From: Pseudomonas sp.
GTDB taxonomy: Bacteria; Pseudomonadota; Gammaproteobacteria; Pseudomonadales; Pseudomonadaceae
DNA length: 64,000 nt
Direction of reading: 5' to 3'
Assembly: GCF_030684895.1 (NCBI RefSeq)
Contig: NZ_JAUXXP010000011.1
Span: 26,608 to 90,607 of the forward strand
The stretch's first letter is position 1. Each line of letters begins with the position of its first letter. The position numbers and the translations under genes were made by a program. Below the pieces are notes generated by a model that saw nothing but the letters and a program-made list of their open reading frames with translations, was not told the DNA's origin and searched no databases. Shown piece after piece: positions 40,511-48,205 of the stretch.

Positions 40511-43153
40511 ATGCGTGCCACACCAGCGTCCACTACCCCTATCGACGACAGCAACGCTGCTGACGACTACCGACTGCGCTGGCTCGACCGGCTAAGCACC
40601 TACCGTCAGCCCATCGGCCTGCTACTCACCCTTCTGCTGTTCAGCGCCGGCCTGTTTGCCTGCTGGCATTTACTCCACGAGCTAGACCCCGTCGCTCTGC
40701 GCAGCGCCATCCACGACGTGCCGGCAAGCAGCCTATTGGCGGCCGTCGGGGCAACCGTCATCGGTTTCCTTGCACTGGCTTGCTACGAATGGTCCGGCTG
40801 CCGCCTGGCAGGGGTTCAACTGCCCATCGGGCGCATGTTGCTGGGGAATTTCTGCGCGTCGGCCATCGGCAACGCGATTGGTTTTTCCATGCTCACCGGC
40901 GGCTCGGTCCGCTATCGTCTGTATGCCCGCGACAACCTTGGTGCAGGCGATATTGCCCGCATCACCTTGTTTGCCAGTCTGGCCCTGGGCTGCGCATTAC
41001 CACCACTGGCCGCACTGGCAGCGTTGAGTAACCCGGATGCAGCTTCCCTGGCGCTAAGCCTGACACCCCTGCAGGTGCAGGTAATGGCCAGCAGCGTACT
41101 GCTGTTGACCCTAGGGCTGGTTGCCGTGCTTGCCCGCCGACGCGAACCAGAGGCGCCCACGCCGGGCTGCGTGACCATCCGCCTGGGCGCGCGCAGCCTA
41201 CGCCTACCGGGCTTGCGCCTAAGCGGCCTGCAATTGCTGATCACCCTGGTTGATGTGTGTGCCGCCGCCAGCGTGCTCTACCTGCTGCTGCCGGAAGCAC
41301 CACCGCCGGCAACCTTTCTGCTGGTCTACCTGCTAGCGCTGGCCGCTGGCGTACTCAGCCATGTTCCCGGCGGGGTTGGGGTATTCGAGGCGGTGCTGCT
41401 GGCCGCGTTCGCCGGGCAACTGGGCGCGGCGCCACTGGCGGCCGCTCTGCTGCTCTACCGCCTGATCTACGTGGGCCTGCCGCTGGTGATCGCCTGCACT
41501 CTGCTGTTGGCCAATGAAGCCCGGCGCTTTCTACCGGCTGGCCGTCAGGCCGTGCTGAGTGCCTCGGGGCTCGCCGCACCGGTACTGTCGCTGCTGGTAT
41601 TTCTGTCCGGCGTGGTGCTGCTGTTTTCCGGGGCGACACCGGCCATCGATACCCGCCTGGAATACCTCAGCTTTCTGATCCCCCACCGCCTGATCGACGC
41701 CTCACACCTGGCCGCCAGCCTGATTGGGGTACTCTGCCTACTGCTCGCCCATGGCTTGCGGCGCAGGTTATCTGCCGCCTGGGCACTGACGGTGAGCTTG
41801 CTGACCTGCGCAGCCGTGCTGTCGATACTCAAGGGGTTCGACTGGGAAGAGGCCAGCCTACTGCTGCTCACTGCGGCTTTGCTGGTGCTGTTTCGCGGCG
41901 CCTTCTACCGCCCAAGCCGTCTGCTGGAGATGCCCTTCTCCCCAGTCAATCTGGTGGCCAGCATCTGCGTGCTGAGCGCAGCGCTGTGGCTGATGCTCTT
42001 CGCTTATCAGAACGTCCCCTACAGCCATGACCTGCTCTGGCAGTTCGCGCTGGATGCCGATGCACCACGGACCCTGCGCGCCACCCTGGGCAGCGGCCTA
42101 TTCCTCGCCGTGCTGGTTCTGCTCTGGCTGCTGCGACCAACGCCGATGGTGATCCACGCCCCGACACCGGCAGAACTGTGCAACGCAGCCCGCATCGTCA
42201 AAGGCTCGGAGCAACCGGATGGTGGCCTGGTGCTGACTGGCGACAAGGCCCTGCTGTTCAATTCCACTGACGATGCCTTCCTGATGTTCGCCCGCCAGGG
42301 ACGTAGCCTGGTTGCCCTGTTTGACCCGATTGGTGCCGCCAGTTGCCGGGCCGAGCTGATCTGGCAGTTCCGCGACCTCTGTGACCTGCACCACGTACGC
42401 CCGGTGTTCTACCAGGTGCGGGCCGAGAACCTGCCCTATTACATGGACATTGGCCTGAGCGCCATCAAGCTTGGCGAAGAAGCCCGCGTTGACCTGCCGC
42501 GCTTCGACCTGGAGAGCAAAAGCAAGGCCATGAAAGACCTGCGCTACACCCTCAGTCGTGGTCAGCGCGACGGCCTTACACTGGAAATATTCGCCGCCGG
42601 GCAGGCACCCATAGCGGCGCTGCAGGCTATTTCCGAGGCCTGGATGCAGGGCAAGCAGGTGCGCGAAAAGGGCTTTTCCCTGGGCCGCTTCGACCCTGAC
42701 TACCTCAAGCACTTCCGCATTGCTGTGGTTGCGCTAGCCGGCCAGCCACTGGCCTTCGCCAACCTGTTGGAAACCGACAGCCAGGAACTGGCCAGCCTCG
42801 ACCTGATGCGCGTACACCCCGGGGCGCCGAAGCTGACCATGGAGTTCCTCATGCTCAACCTGCTGCTGCATTTCAAGGCCCGTGGGCACCAGCGCTTTAG
42901 CTTGGGCATGGTGCCCCTGGCCGGCCTGCAACTACGCCGCGGCGCACCACTGACCCAGCGCCTGGGCTCACTGGTCTTCCTCCGAGGTGAACAGTTCTAC
43001 AATTTCCAGGGCTTGCGCCGCTTCAAGGACAAATTCCAGCCGGAATGGGAACCGCGCTACATGGCCGTACCGCCAGGCCTTGATCCGCTGGTGGCGCTGG
43101 CAGATACCGCAGCGCTGATCGCTGGCGGCTTTACTGGACTGATCAAACGCTGA
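40511..43153 (+). CDS. mprF: MprF: aminoacyl-phosphatidylglycerol synthase and flippase
   Basis: An 880-residue membrane protein. Residues 1 to about 550 hold some 13-14 hydrophobic segments, including ISAIGNAIGFSMLTGGSVRYRLY and SHVPGGVGVFEAVLLA of the flippase part. The C-terminal cytoplasmic 320 residues (DUF2156) hold the transferase, with DDAFLMFARQGRSLVALFDPIG, MKDLRYTLSRGQRDGL and LTMEFLMLNLLLHFKARGH. It moves an amino acid from tRNA to phosphatidylglycerol (alanine in P. aeruginosa) and raises resistance to cationic peptides. The ATG at 40511 has GAGGTG; a reading from 40259 would run through the tRNA and is rejected. Confidence 0.95.
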   Translation: MRATPASTTPIDDSNAADDYRLRWLDRLSTYRQPIGLLLTLLLFSAGLFACWHLLHELDPVALRSAIHDVPASSLLAAVGATVIGFLALACYEWSGCRLAGVQLPIGRMLLGNFCASAIGNAIGFSMLTGGSVRYRLYARDNLGAGDIARITLFASLALGCALPPLAALAALSNPDAASLALSLTPLQVQVMASSVLLLTLGLVAVLARRREPEAPTPGCVTIRLGARSLRLPGLRLSGLQLLITLVDVCAAASVLYLLLPEAPPPATFLLVYLLALAAGVLSHVPGGVGVFEAVLLAAFAGQLGAAPLAAALLLYRLIYVGLPLVIACTLLLANEARRFLPAGRQAVLSASGLAAPVLSLLVFLSGVVLLFSGATPAIDTRLEYLSFLIPHRLIDASHLAASLIGVLCLLLAHGLRRRLSAAWALTVSLLTCAAVLSILKGFDWEEASLLLLTAALLVLFRGAFYRPSRLLEMPFSPVNLVASICVLSAALWLMLFAYQNVPYSHDLLWQFALDADAPRTLRATLGSGLFLAVLVLLWLLRPTPMVIHAPTPAELCNAARIVKGSEQPDGGLVLTGDKALLFNSTDDAFLMFARQGRSLVALFDPIGAASCRAELIWQFRDLCDLHHVRPVFYQVRAENLPYYMDIGLSAIKLGEEARVDLPRFDLESKSKAMKDLRYTLSRGQRDGLTLEIFAAGQAPIAALQAISEAWMQGKQVREKGFSLGRFDPDYLKHFRIAVVALAGQPLAFANLLETDSQELASLDLMRVHPGAPKLTMEFLMLNLLLHFKARGHQRFSLGMVPLAGLQLRRGAPLTQRLGSLVFLRGEQFYNFQGLRRFKDKFQPEWEPRYMAVPPGLDPLVALADTAALIAGGFTGLIKR

Positions 43154-43160
43154 GGCCCGC

Positions 43161-44438
43161 ATGTTCACACGTCCCTGGCAACGCCTGCTGCTTCTGTTTG
43201 TCCTCGCCCTGGGTCTGTCGGCGATTGCCTGGCAGCTCTGGCATCGCCCCACGCAACAGGCACAGGTTAAGCAGTACAAATTGACCGATGGCAGCTCAGC
43301 CAGCCTGGCAACGCCCGCCATCACGACCAAGCCCCAGGTGCTACTGCTGCTCGACCCCGCCCAACAACTGCAGGATGGCGAACTGCTGGCCCTGGCCCAG
43401 GACAGTGGCGCACGCATCCTGCAACTGAGCCTGCCCGGCAATGACTGTGATGCCCAGCAACACCGCTTGCAGGCGGCCACAGAAATGCTGCAACACACGC
43501 CCACGCTGGTTGCGGGTATCGGCCCAGACGCAGCGTTTGCCTGGCGCTGGCTGGCTACGCAAAACAACGACGCAGCACAGGCCCTGTCGGTCGGTTTCAG
43601 CCTGCAACAACCGGACTGCGCCGCCCCTCTGCCCGAACGCGCCGCGCATGGCCACTGGAACGTAGCCTGGAACAACAACCCGGATGACCCCAGCGCAGGT
43701 TTCGCGCGCGCCCAGGACAACGCACAAACCAGCATCAGTGACTACAACACCAGCCTCACGCAACTGCTCAAGCAACGCCTAATGAACCTACTGCAGGGCC
43801 ACGGCGAACCGATGCCAGTGGTTGAAGTGGCGGCCAGCCAGCCGGCCGACACCGTCACCCTGTTCTATTCCGGCGATGGCGGTTGGCGCGACCTCGACCG
43901 TGACGTGGCAGCGCAAATGGCCAAACGCGGCTATCCCGTGGTGGGCATCGATGCCCTGCGCTACTTCTGGCAGCACAAGAGCCCACAACAGGGCGCAGAC
44001 GACCTGGGCCAGCTGATGCGGCAATACCGCGAGAAATGGGGCGCCAAGCGCTTTGTCCTGGCCGGGTACTCCTTCGGAGCAGATGCATTGCCCGCCTTCT
44101 ACAACCGGCTCACGGCAGATGAACAGCAGCAGGTTGACGCCATTCTGCTACTGGCACTGGCGCGCAGTGGCAGCTTCCAGATCGAGGTACAGGGCTGGCT
44201 CGGCAAGAGCGGACAGGAAGCGGCCACGGGCCCGGAACTGAGCCGGCTACCCGCGCACAAGGTGCTCTGCGTCTATGGTCAGGAAGAAGGCCCAGAGAGC
44301 GGCTGCACGCAACCCGGCGCAGTCGGCGAGGCGCTGAGGCTACCGGGTGGCCATCACTACGACGAGAACTACCCGGCACTGGCTGACAAACTCCTGCGGG
44401 CAATCGAGCAGCGCCAGGCCAATGACCACAAAGATTGA
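43161..44438 (+). CDS. VirJ/AcvB-type alpha/beta hydrolase, likely aminoacyl-PG hydrolase
   Basis: A 425-residue exported protein; residues 9-28 are a signal or anchor. The C-terminal 220 residues form a VirJ domain: VTLFYSGDGGWRDLDRDVA, AGYSFGADALP (nucleophile Ser), and GGHHYDENY (His). It follows mprF by 7 bases. In P. aeruginosa the gene next to mprF encodes a periplasmic alanyl-phosphatidylglycerol hydrolase that balances MprF; by position and domain this is the same enzyme. Confidence 0.88.
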   Translation: MFTRPWQRLLLLFVLALGLSAIAWQLWHRPTQQAQVKQYKLTDGSSASLATPAITTKPQVLLLLDPAQQLQDGELLALAQDSGARILQLSLPGNDCDAQQHRLQAATEMLQHTPTLVAGIGPDAAFAWRWLATQNNDAAQALSVGFSLQQPDCAAPLPERAAHGHWNVAWNNNPDDPSAGFARAQDNAQTSISDYNTSLTQLLKQRLMNLLQGHGEPMPVVEVAASQPADTVTLFYSGDGGWRDLDRDVAAQMAKRGYPVVGIDALRYFWQHKSPQQGADDLGQLMRQYREKWGAKRFVLAGYSFGADALPAFYNRLTADEQQQVDAILLLALARSGSFQIEVQGWLGKSGQEAATGPELSRLPAHKVLCVYGQEEGPESGCTQPGAVGEALRLPGGHHYDENYPALADKLLRAIEQRQANDHKD

Positions 44439-44521
44439 TCTGCCTTCATGCTCCGTTAAGTTTTATTGGCTAACCTACGCCGCACCGCAGTACCTACAAC
44501 GAGAAACAGCAAGGAACCGTG

Positions 44522-45070
44522 ATGAACCAAAACACCCTTCCCACACGCTACGGAAAGCTCTCCATCGCCCTGCACTGGCTGATGCTGATATTGATCGCGG
44601 GTGTGTATGCCTGCATCGAACTCAAAGGCAACTTCCCCAAAGGCAGTGATGGCCGCGAGCTGCTCAAGCAATGGCACTTTATGCTCGGCCTAGCGGTATT
44701 CGCCCTGGTCTGGCTGCGCTTGCTGGCCCGCAGCCTCAACCCGACACCCGCCATCGTACCGGCCCTGCCAGCCTGGCAGGCCATCCCGTCAAAACTGATG
44801 CACCTGGCGCTCTATGCACTGATGATCGGAGCGCCACTGGCGGGCTGGTTAATCCTCAGCGCTGCGGGCAAGCCAATCCCGTTCTTCGGCCTGGAACTGC
44901 CAGCACTGATCAACAAAGATCCCGACCTGGCGGGCACTATCAAGGAATGGCACGAACTGGCGGGCAGCGCCGGTTACTGGCTGATCGGCCTGCATGCCGC
45001 CGCCGGCCTGCTGCACCACTTTGTAGTGCGCGACAACACCCTGACGCGCATCCTGCCTGGACGCAGCTAA
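44522..45070 (+). CDS. Cytochrome b561
   Basis: A 182-residue membrane protein with four helices and the conserved haem ligands: YGKLSIALHWLMLILI (first His), LLKQWHFMLGLAV, MHLALYALM and WHELAGSAGYWLIGLHAAAGLLHHFV. It shuttles electrons with the quinone pool at the inner membrane. AAGGA lies before the ATG at 44522; an overlapping GTG at 44519 is a weaker alternative. Confidence 0.92.
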   Translation: MNQNTLPTRYGKLSIALHWLMLILIAGVYACIELKGNFPKGSDGRELLKQWHFMLGLAVFALVWLRLLARSLNPTPAIVPALPAWQAIPSKLMHLALYALMIGAPLAGWLILSAAGKPIPFFGLELPALINKDPDLAGTIKEWHELAGSAGYWLIGLHAAAGLLHHFVVRDNTLTRILPGRS

Positions 45071-45090
45071 AGCAAGCGGGCAATTCCATG

Positions 45091-45124
45091 GAAAAGGCGC
45101 GTACACCCTGAACCGCGTCTTTTC
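45091..45124 (+). terminator. Rho-independent terminator after cytochrome b561 gene
   Basis: GAAAAGGCGCG pairs with CGCGTCTTTTC (one G-T pair) across a 10-base loop, with T-run. Confidence 0.7.
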
Positions 45125-45317
45125 TATGGGCAGGTAATAGCAATTCGTAGCTTAGCCCTCCTCACATACCCACCGGTCTGACATTCACGCTTCAAAGGGC
45201 TAAAACGCCTTTCGTAGTGGTGGCAATGGCGCAAGTCTGCCGCTAGAATTGCGCACTTTTTGATCAGAGGCGCGCCAAGCGCCCAGCATCCGTCCGTACA
45301 CGCCTGAGGTTAACGCC

Positions 45318-45380
45318 ATGTCCACCCCCGCCACGCCGAAAGTCGGCTTCGTTTCACTCGGATGCCCTAGAGCCACTTAA
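45318..45380 (+). pseudogene. rimO: rimO 5' fragment, cut by prophage insertion
   Basis: The first 20 codons read as the start of RimO, the radical-SAM enzyme that methylthiolates ribosomal protein S12, including KVGFVSLGCP with the first iron-sulfur cluster Cys. Homology stops after CPRAT, where the frame meets TAA. Known RimO continues with VDSERIL and about 420 more residues, absent here. The sequence that follows has phage character. The remaining gene is expected beyond the right end of the prophage, outside this window. Confidence 0.8.
45355..45380. other. Probable prophage attachment junction (att) within rimO
   Basis: Host-like coding sequence ends between the GCP codons and the TAA at 45378. 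The words CTCGGATGCCCTAGAGCC should include the shared core. No tRNA is involved. The other att copy is outside the window, so the exact core is inferred. Confidence 0.6.
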
Positions 45381-45402
45381 TCTATACAAATATCACGGAT
45401 AC

Positions 45403-45450
45403 AAAAAAAGGCCAGCGCCCCTGTGATTACGGGGGTTCTGGCCTTTTTTT
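45403..45450. terminator. Strong bidirectional terminator at the prophage left edge
   Basis: AAAAAAAGGCCAG and its complement CTGGCCTTTTTTT bound an inner CCCC/GGGG stem. It ends the leftward mnt-like gene and shields phage genes from host readthrough. Confidence 0.88.
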
Positions 45451-45462
45451 GCATCATCGTGA

Positions 45463-45774
45463 CTAGCCGCTGAAACGCTCAGCAATACGCCTAGAAACCC
45501 GCGTCAACGCTTCAAGCGCCCGCCGCTGCTCGACACTCAACGCTCCCGCATCCAAGTCTGCGGCCAGAGCGAGCGTCAAATTTGCCTGCAAGCCTATCGA
45601 CTCCAGCAAATCATCTGACAGACCACTCCGATCTTCCTGAAGCGAGCTATCAAGGCGCGCCAATATTTCCGCATGCAACGACCGGCCGACGCCCAGGGCC
45701 GCAGCCTCTAGGGCTGTCCTCAACTCATAGGGCATCCGAAGTGGATACGGTGAAATGGCGTGGCGATCGGACAT
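45463..45774 (-). CDS. Mnt/Arc-like ribbon-helix-helix repressor
   Basis: A 103-residue protein. Residues 8-42 (SPYPLRMPYELRTALEAAALGVGRSLHAEILARL) match the ribbon-helix-helix fold of P22 Mnt and Arc: a beta strand for base contacts, two helices and the GRS turn. The C-terminal 55 residues are helical and may drive tetramer formation, as the C-terminus of Mnt does. The ATG at 45774 has GGAAG upstream; upstream in-frame starts would cover the operator region. A promoter with -35 TTGAGT and -10 CATACT (17-base spacer, 45826-45854) precedes it and overlaps an operator. Confidence 0.85.
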   Translation of the reverse strand: MSDRHAISPYPLRMPYELRTALEAAALGVGRSLHAEILARLDSSLQEDRSGLSDDLLESIGLQANLTLALAADLDAGALSVEQRRALEALTRVSRRIAERFSG

Positions 45775-45845
45775 CAGGGCGCTTCCACTTTTTGAGTGTG
45801 CAATCCACAAATCGTGTTGGCGCGCAGTATGGGCGGGGAGTCCTT

Positions 45846-45862
45846 TGGACTCAATGAGTCCA
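45846..45862. promoter_or_regulatory. Operator O1 for the Mnt/Arc-like regulators
   Basis: TGGACTCAATGAGTCCA, a perfect 8-1-8 palindrome. It covers the -35 of the leftward promoter and touches the -35 (TTGACA, 45864-45869) of the rightward one. Confidence 0.7.
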
Positions 45863-45863
45863 C

Positions 45864-45893
45864 TTGACACCATAAAATCAGTGGATTCATATT
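45864..45893 (+). promoter_or_regulatory. Rightward promoter for the Arc-like gene
   Basis: -35 TTGACA at 45864 and -10 CATATT at 45888, with an 18-base spacer. The -10 lies inside operator O2, so binding there would block it. Confidence 0.55.
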
Positions 45894-45901
45894 GAGTCCA
45901 C
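45881..45901. promoter_or_regulatory. Operator O2 for the Mnt/Arc-like regulators
   Basis: GTGGATTCA-TAT-TGAGTCCAC: 8 of 9 positions are palindromic. Its right half-site TGAGTCCAC is the same as that of O1. Confidence 0.65.
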
Positions 45902-45929
45902 GCCCAAGCGTCCATCGAGAGGTAGCGCC

Positions 45930-46091
45930 ATGCAGAAGCGGATCACGCCGTACCCGTTGCGACTGAAGGAAGCACTGCGCCAGGCGGCAGAGAAAGAGGC
46001 GCAGCTAAATCGCCGGAGTTTAAATGCAGAGTTAGCGCTGCTGATCGAGGAGGCGCTCTTGAGCCGAGAGCAAAGGCGACCGCGCGCCTAA
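45930..46091 (+). CDS. Arc-like ribbon-helix-helix protein
   Basis: A 53-residue protein, about the size of P22 Arc. The strand and helices ITPYPLRLKEALRQAAEKEA, then NRRSLNAELALLIEEAL, follow the Arc/Mnt pattern. GAGAGGTAG lies upstream of the ATG. It is divergent from the Mnt-like gene and 64 bases before a gene of unknown function on the same strand. By analogy with P22, where arc and ant are co-transcribed opposite mnt, it may repress its own unit after induction. Confidence 0.82.
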   Translation: MQKRITPYPLRLKEALRQAAEKEAQLNRRSLNAELALLIEEALLSREQRRPRA

Positions 46092-46155
46092 ACGCAAAGC
46101 CCTACGCGGGCGCATCAACGGGGCTCTGGCAGTCGTGATACTCGGAAGTGAGCAC

Positions 46156-46434
46156 ATGGAACTCCGCAAGGACCACAGCAGCACCCAAACCCTCGCAGAC
46201 AGCCCTGAATCGGCGCTGATCTTCAACCCCGCCACCGACCCGATGAGCATTGATGACATCATGCTCTGCGCGCTGCAGCGCAATGCTGCGGTGGTCGACG
46301 TACTGGTTCACGACATTCTGGAGCGTGATCAGTTCGCCATCCCCATTCCAACTGTTCGCAAACTGCTCTGGCTCCTGCAAGGTCAGTTTGAACAGATGAC
46401 AATGATCATGCGGGACTATCGCAAGCACGGGTGA
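46156..46434 (+). CDS. Phage protein of unknown function in the Arc-like unit
   Basis: A 92-residue product with GGAAG before the ATG at 46156. The C-terminal two thirds are helical (SIDDIMLCALQRNAAVVDVLVHDIL, then VRKLLWLLQGQFEQMTMIM). No domain is recognised. It sits where P22 has the antirepressor gene, but it is far too short to be P22 Ant and shares nothing I can see with it. Confidence 0.65.
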   Translation: MELRKDHSSTQTLADSPESALIFNPATDPMSIDDIMLCALQRNAAVVDVLVHDILERDQFAIPIPTVRKLLWLLQGQFEQMTMIMRDYRKHG

Positions 46435-46441
46435 AGACCCG

Positions 46442-46460
46442 AGGCCGCCCTGGGCGGCCT
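46442..46460. terminator. Hairpin between convergent phage genes
   Basis: AGGCCGCCC, T, GGGCGGCCT: a 9-base perfect stem without T-run, overlapping the end of the leftward small gene. Confidence 0.45.
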
Positions 46461-46632
46461 ACTCAACATTCCAGATAACCGCCGCCTTCTCAAAGCCGAC
46501 CCACTTCCTATCCCGATCCAGCCCGCGACCAGCCATCAGCCGCGCAGCAAGCGCTTGGGTGTCGACCTCCCCTTTTGCCATGGCGTTCAGCAGTTCGGTG
46601 GGCAGGGGCTGGAGGTGCTCGAGCAGGTTCAT
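46459..46632 (-). CDS. Small hypothetical phage protein
   Basis: A 57-residue product starting MNLLEHLQPLPTELLNAM with AAGGAA before the ATG at 46632. It is helical in the first half, with RDRKWVGFEKAAVIWNVE at the end. It follows the methylase gene on the same strand. Function unknown. Confidence 0.6.
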   Translation of the reverse strand: MNLLEHLQPLPTELLNAMAKGEVDTQALAARLMAGRGLDRDRKWVGFEKAAVIWNVE

Positions 46633-46697
46633 TGTCGTTTCCTTTGTGGTTTCCGTTGGCACCAGTAACGCTCTGGTGCCGAGGCATAGCAAGCGAA

Positions 46698-47501
46698 TCA
46701 GACGCCATCAAACAGGCCGCCGAGCGATGCCGGCACCCAATTCATAATCACCAGCTCGCCAGTGGTTTCAGCCACGCCCTGGCGCTGGTTGGTGCAGCTG
46801 TAGCGGATATCGAGCTGCTCCATATGGAAGCCATCGAACGCCCGGCGAATGTCGGGGTGGTCGTTGATGCTGACCATCACCTTGCCTTTGCAGCGCCGCA
46901 TAAAGTCGGCCATGCGCTCGTAGTTCTCATAGGGGAAGTCCACGCCATAGCCTGCGGTCTGCCAGTACGGTGGGTCCATGTAGTGGAAAGTGTGCGCGCG
47001 GTCATAACGTTCGGCGCATTCAAGCCACGGCAGGTTCTCCACGTACACACCGGCCAGGCGTTGCCAAGCAGCGGACAAGTTCTCTTCGATGCGCATGATG
47101 TTCGGCGCCGGGCCAGTCGTGGCGGTACCGAACGTCTGCCCCGACACCTTGCCGCCGAAGGCATGGTGCTGCAGGTAGAAGAAACGTGCGGCGCGCTGGA
47201 TGTCGGTCAGGGTTTCGGGGCGGGTGATCTTCTGCCACTCGAACAGCTGCCGGCTGGAGAGCGCCCACTTGAACTGCCGCACGAACTCCTCGACGTGGTT
47301 CTGCACCACGCGATAAAGCGACACCAGGTCGCCGTTGATATCGTTCAGCACTTCCACAGGCGCCGGCTGCGGCCGCAGGAAGAACAGCGCAGCACCGCCG
47401 GCAAAGACTTCGACGTAGCATTCGTGGGGAGGGAACAGCGGGATAAGACGGTCGGCCAGGCGGCGTTTGCCACCCATCCAAGGAATGATAGGACTGGTCA
47501 T
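46698..47501 (-). CDS. Orphan DNA adenine methylase (D12 class)
   Basis: A 267-residue enzyme of the Dam/M.DpnII class. The SAM-binding motif appears as VEVFAGGAALFF (residues 30-41) and the catalytic motif as DPPY (176-179); PWMGGKRRLADRLI at the start is also typical. It methylates adenine N6 in a short site, often GATC. No restriction endonuclease is next to it, so it probably protects phage DNA or alters regulation. The ATG at 47501 has AAAGG. Confidence 0.92.
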   Translation of the reverse strand: MTSPIIPWMGGKRRLADRLIPLFPPHECYVEVFAGGAALFFLRPQPAPVEVLNDINGDLVSLYRVVQNHVEEFVRQFKWALSSRQLFEWQKITRPETLTDIQRAARFFYLQHHAFGGKVSGQTFGTATTGPAPNIMRIEENLSAAWQRLAGVYVENLPWLECAERYDRAHTFHYMDPPYWQTAGYGVDFPYENYERMADFMRRCKGKVMVSINDHPDIRRAFDGFHMEQLDIRYSCTNQRQGVAETTGELVIMNWVPASLGGLFDGV

Positions 47502-47662
47502 AGAATGCAAACCTTTACTGTATAAATAAACAGGTGCTAGGCTCTCCCCCGCTTCGTGCACGGAGTGGGAGCCTTGGCTTGGCTTGCAGGAATGGCTGCG
47601 GGTCGAGTGGCCTGCCCGGGTGCTGTAACACCTGGGCGGGTCGCTCTTTTCTTACGGAGGGA
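47502..47662. other. Phage noncoding gap with two hairpins
   Basis: The first inverted repeat spans about 47538-47574 (GGCTCTCCC with GGGAGCC). The second spans 47610-47641 (CCTGCCCGGGTG with CACCTGGGCGGG, loop CTGTAA) and is followed on the plus strand by CGCTCTTTTCTT. No ORF is credible. It may act as a terminator between the lysis genes and the methylase or encode a small RNA. Confidence 0.4.
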
Positions 47663-48205
47663 TTACGGGGTTGTAGCGGTCTGGCCGGTCAGCGTCCGGA
47701 CGTAGCCTTGCAGGTACTCGAGTTTCTTCTGATCGCTGATCATTCCGGCGCGGATATCCCAAACAGCTGATCCAGCTCGCTCACTGAGCTCGACGCTGGC
47801 TCCATCGCCCAGGCCGCTGCTGCCTGTGGTTTTGGACACGACGAGATCAGCGGCGGCAATTCGGGCTTCGATCCGCAGCCGCTTACGCTCATCATCAACG
47901 CCAGAGTAAAGCTGCCGTAGCCGCTCATTTTCATCTTGTGCATCGGTCAGTTCCTTGTGTTTGGTTGAATCTAGATCGGCCAGCTGCTTCTCAAGCTCCA
48001 CGCGAGCATCCAACTGATCGCTTACCTGGCGTGCGGCCGCCCGGGATATCTCACCCAGCGTGTCGCTATGGGTTTTCTCAGCCACAGCAAGCTGCTCCCC
48101 CATACGCCAGCCGTTGGCAGCCCAGCCGGCGGCAAACACTGCAACCAGCAATGCGCCTAGCAACCAGGTGCGAGGTGAACCGGGTATCAGATCGAGCACG
48201 CTCAT
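47663..48205 (-). CDS. Rz-like inner-membrane spanin
   Basis: A 180-residue protein with one N-terminal membrane anchor (about residues 12-31, RTWLLGALLVAVFAAGWAANG) and a long charged coiled coil (about 40-125), the layout of i-spanins that fuse inner and outer membranes at the last step of lysis. It starts inside the stop of the DUF6527 gene (ATGA overlap) and contains a nested Rz1 gene. Confidence 0.88.
   Translation of the reverse strand: MSVLDLIPGSPRTWLLGALLVAVFAAGWAANGWRMGEQLAVAEKTHSDTLGEISRAAARQVSDQLDARVELEKQLADLDSTKHKELTDAQDENERLRQLYSGVDDERKRLRIEARIAAADLVVSKTTGSSGLGDGASVELSERAGSAVWDIRAGMISDQKKLEYLQGYVRTLTGQTATTP
47740..47943 (-). CDS. Rz1-like outer-membrane spanin lipoprotein, nested in Rz
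   Basis: A 67-residue product read in another frame wholly within the Rz-like gene. It has a lipoprotein signal (MHKMKMSGYG, hydrophobic FTLALMMSV) and lipobox VSGC with Cys23, then Pro-containing PELPP and CPKP. AAGGAA lies eight bases before the ATG at 47943. This is the classical nested Rz/Rz1 arrangement. Confidence 0.8.
   Translation of the reverse strand: MHKMKMSGYGSFTLALMMSVSGCGSKPELPPLISSCPKPQAAAAWAMEPASSSVSELDQLFGISAPE

Noticed and set aside
45775..45915. Longer N-terminus of the Mnt-like repressor
   Set aside because: It would place coding sequence over both operators and the promoters; the internal ATG at 45774 has a ribosome site and matches the RHH family start.
46156..46434. 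Antirepressor (Ant) identity for the gene after the Arc-like gene
   Set aside because: Position fits P22 ant, but the length (92 residues) and sequence show no similarity to Ant domains.
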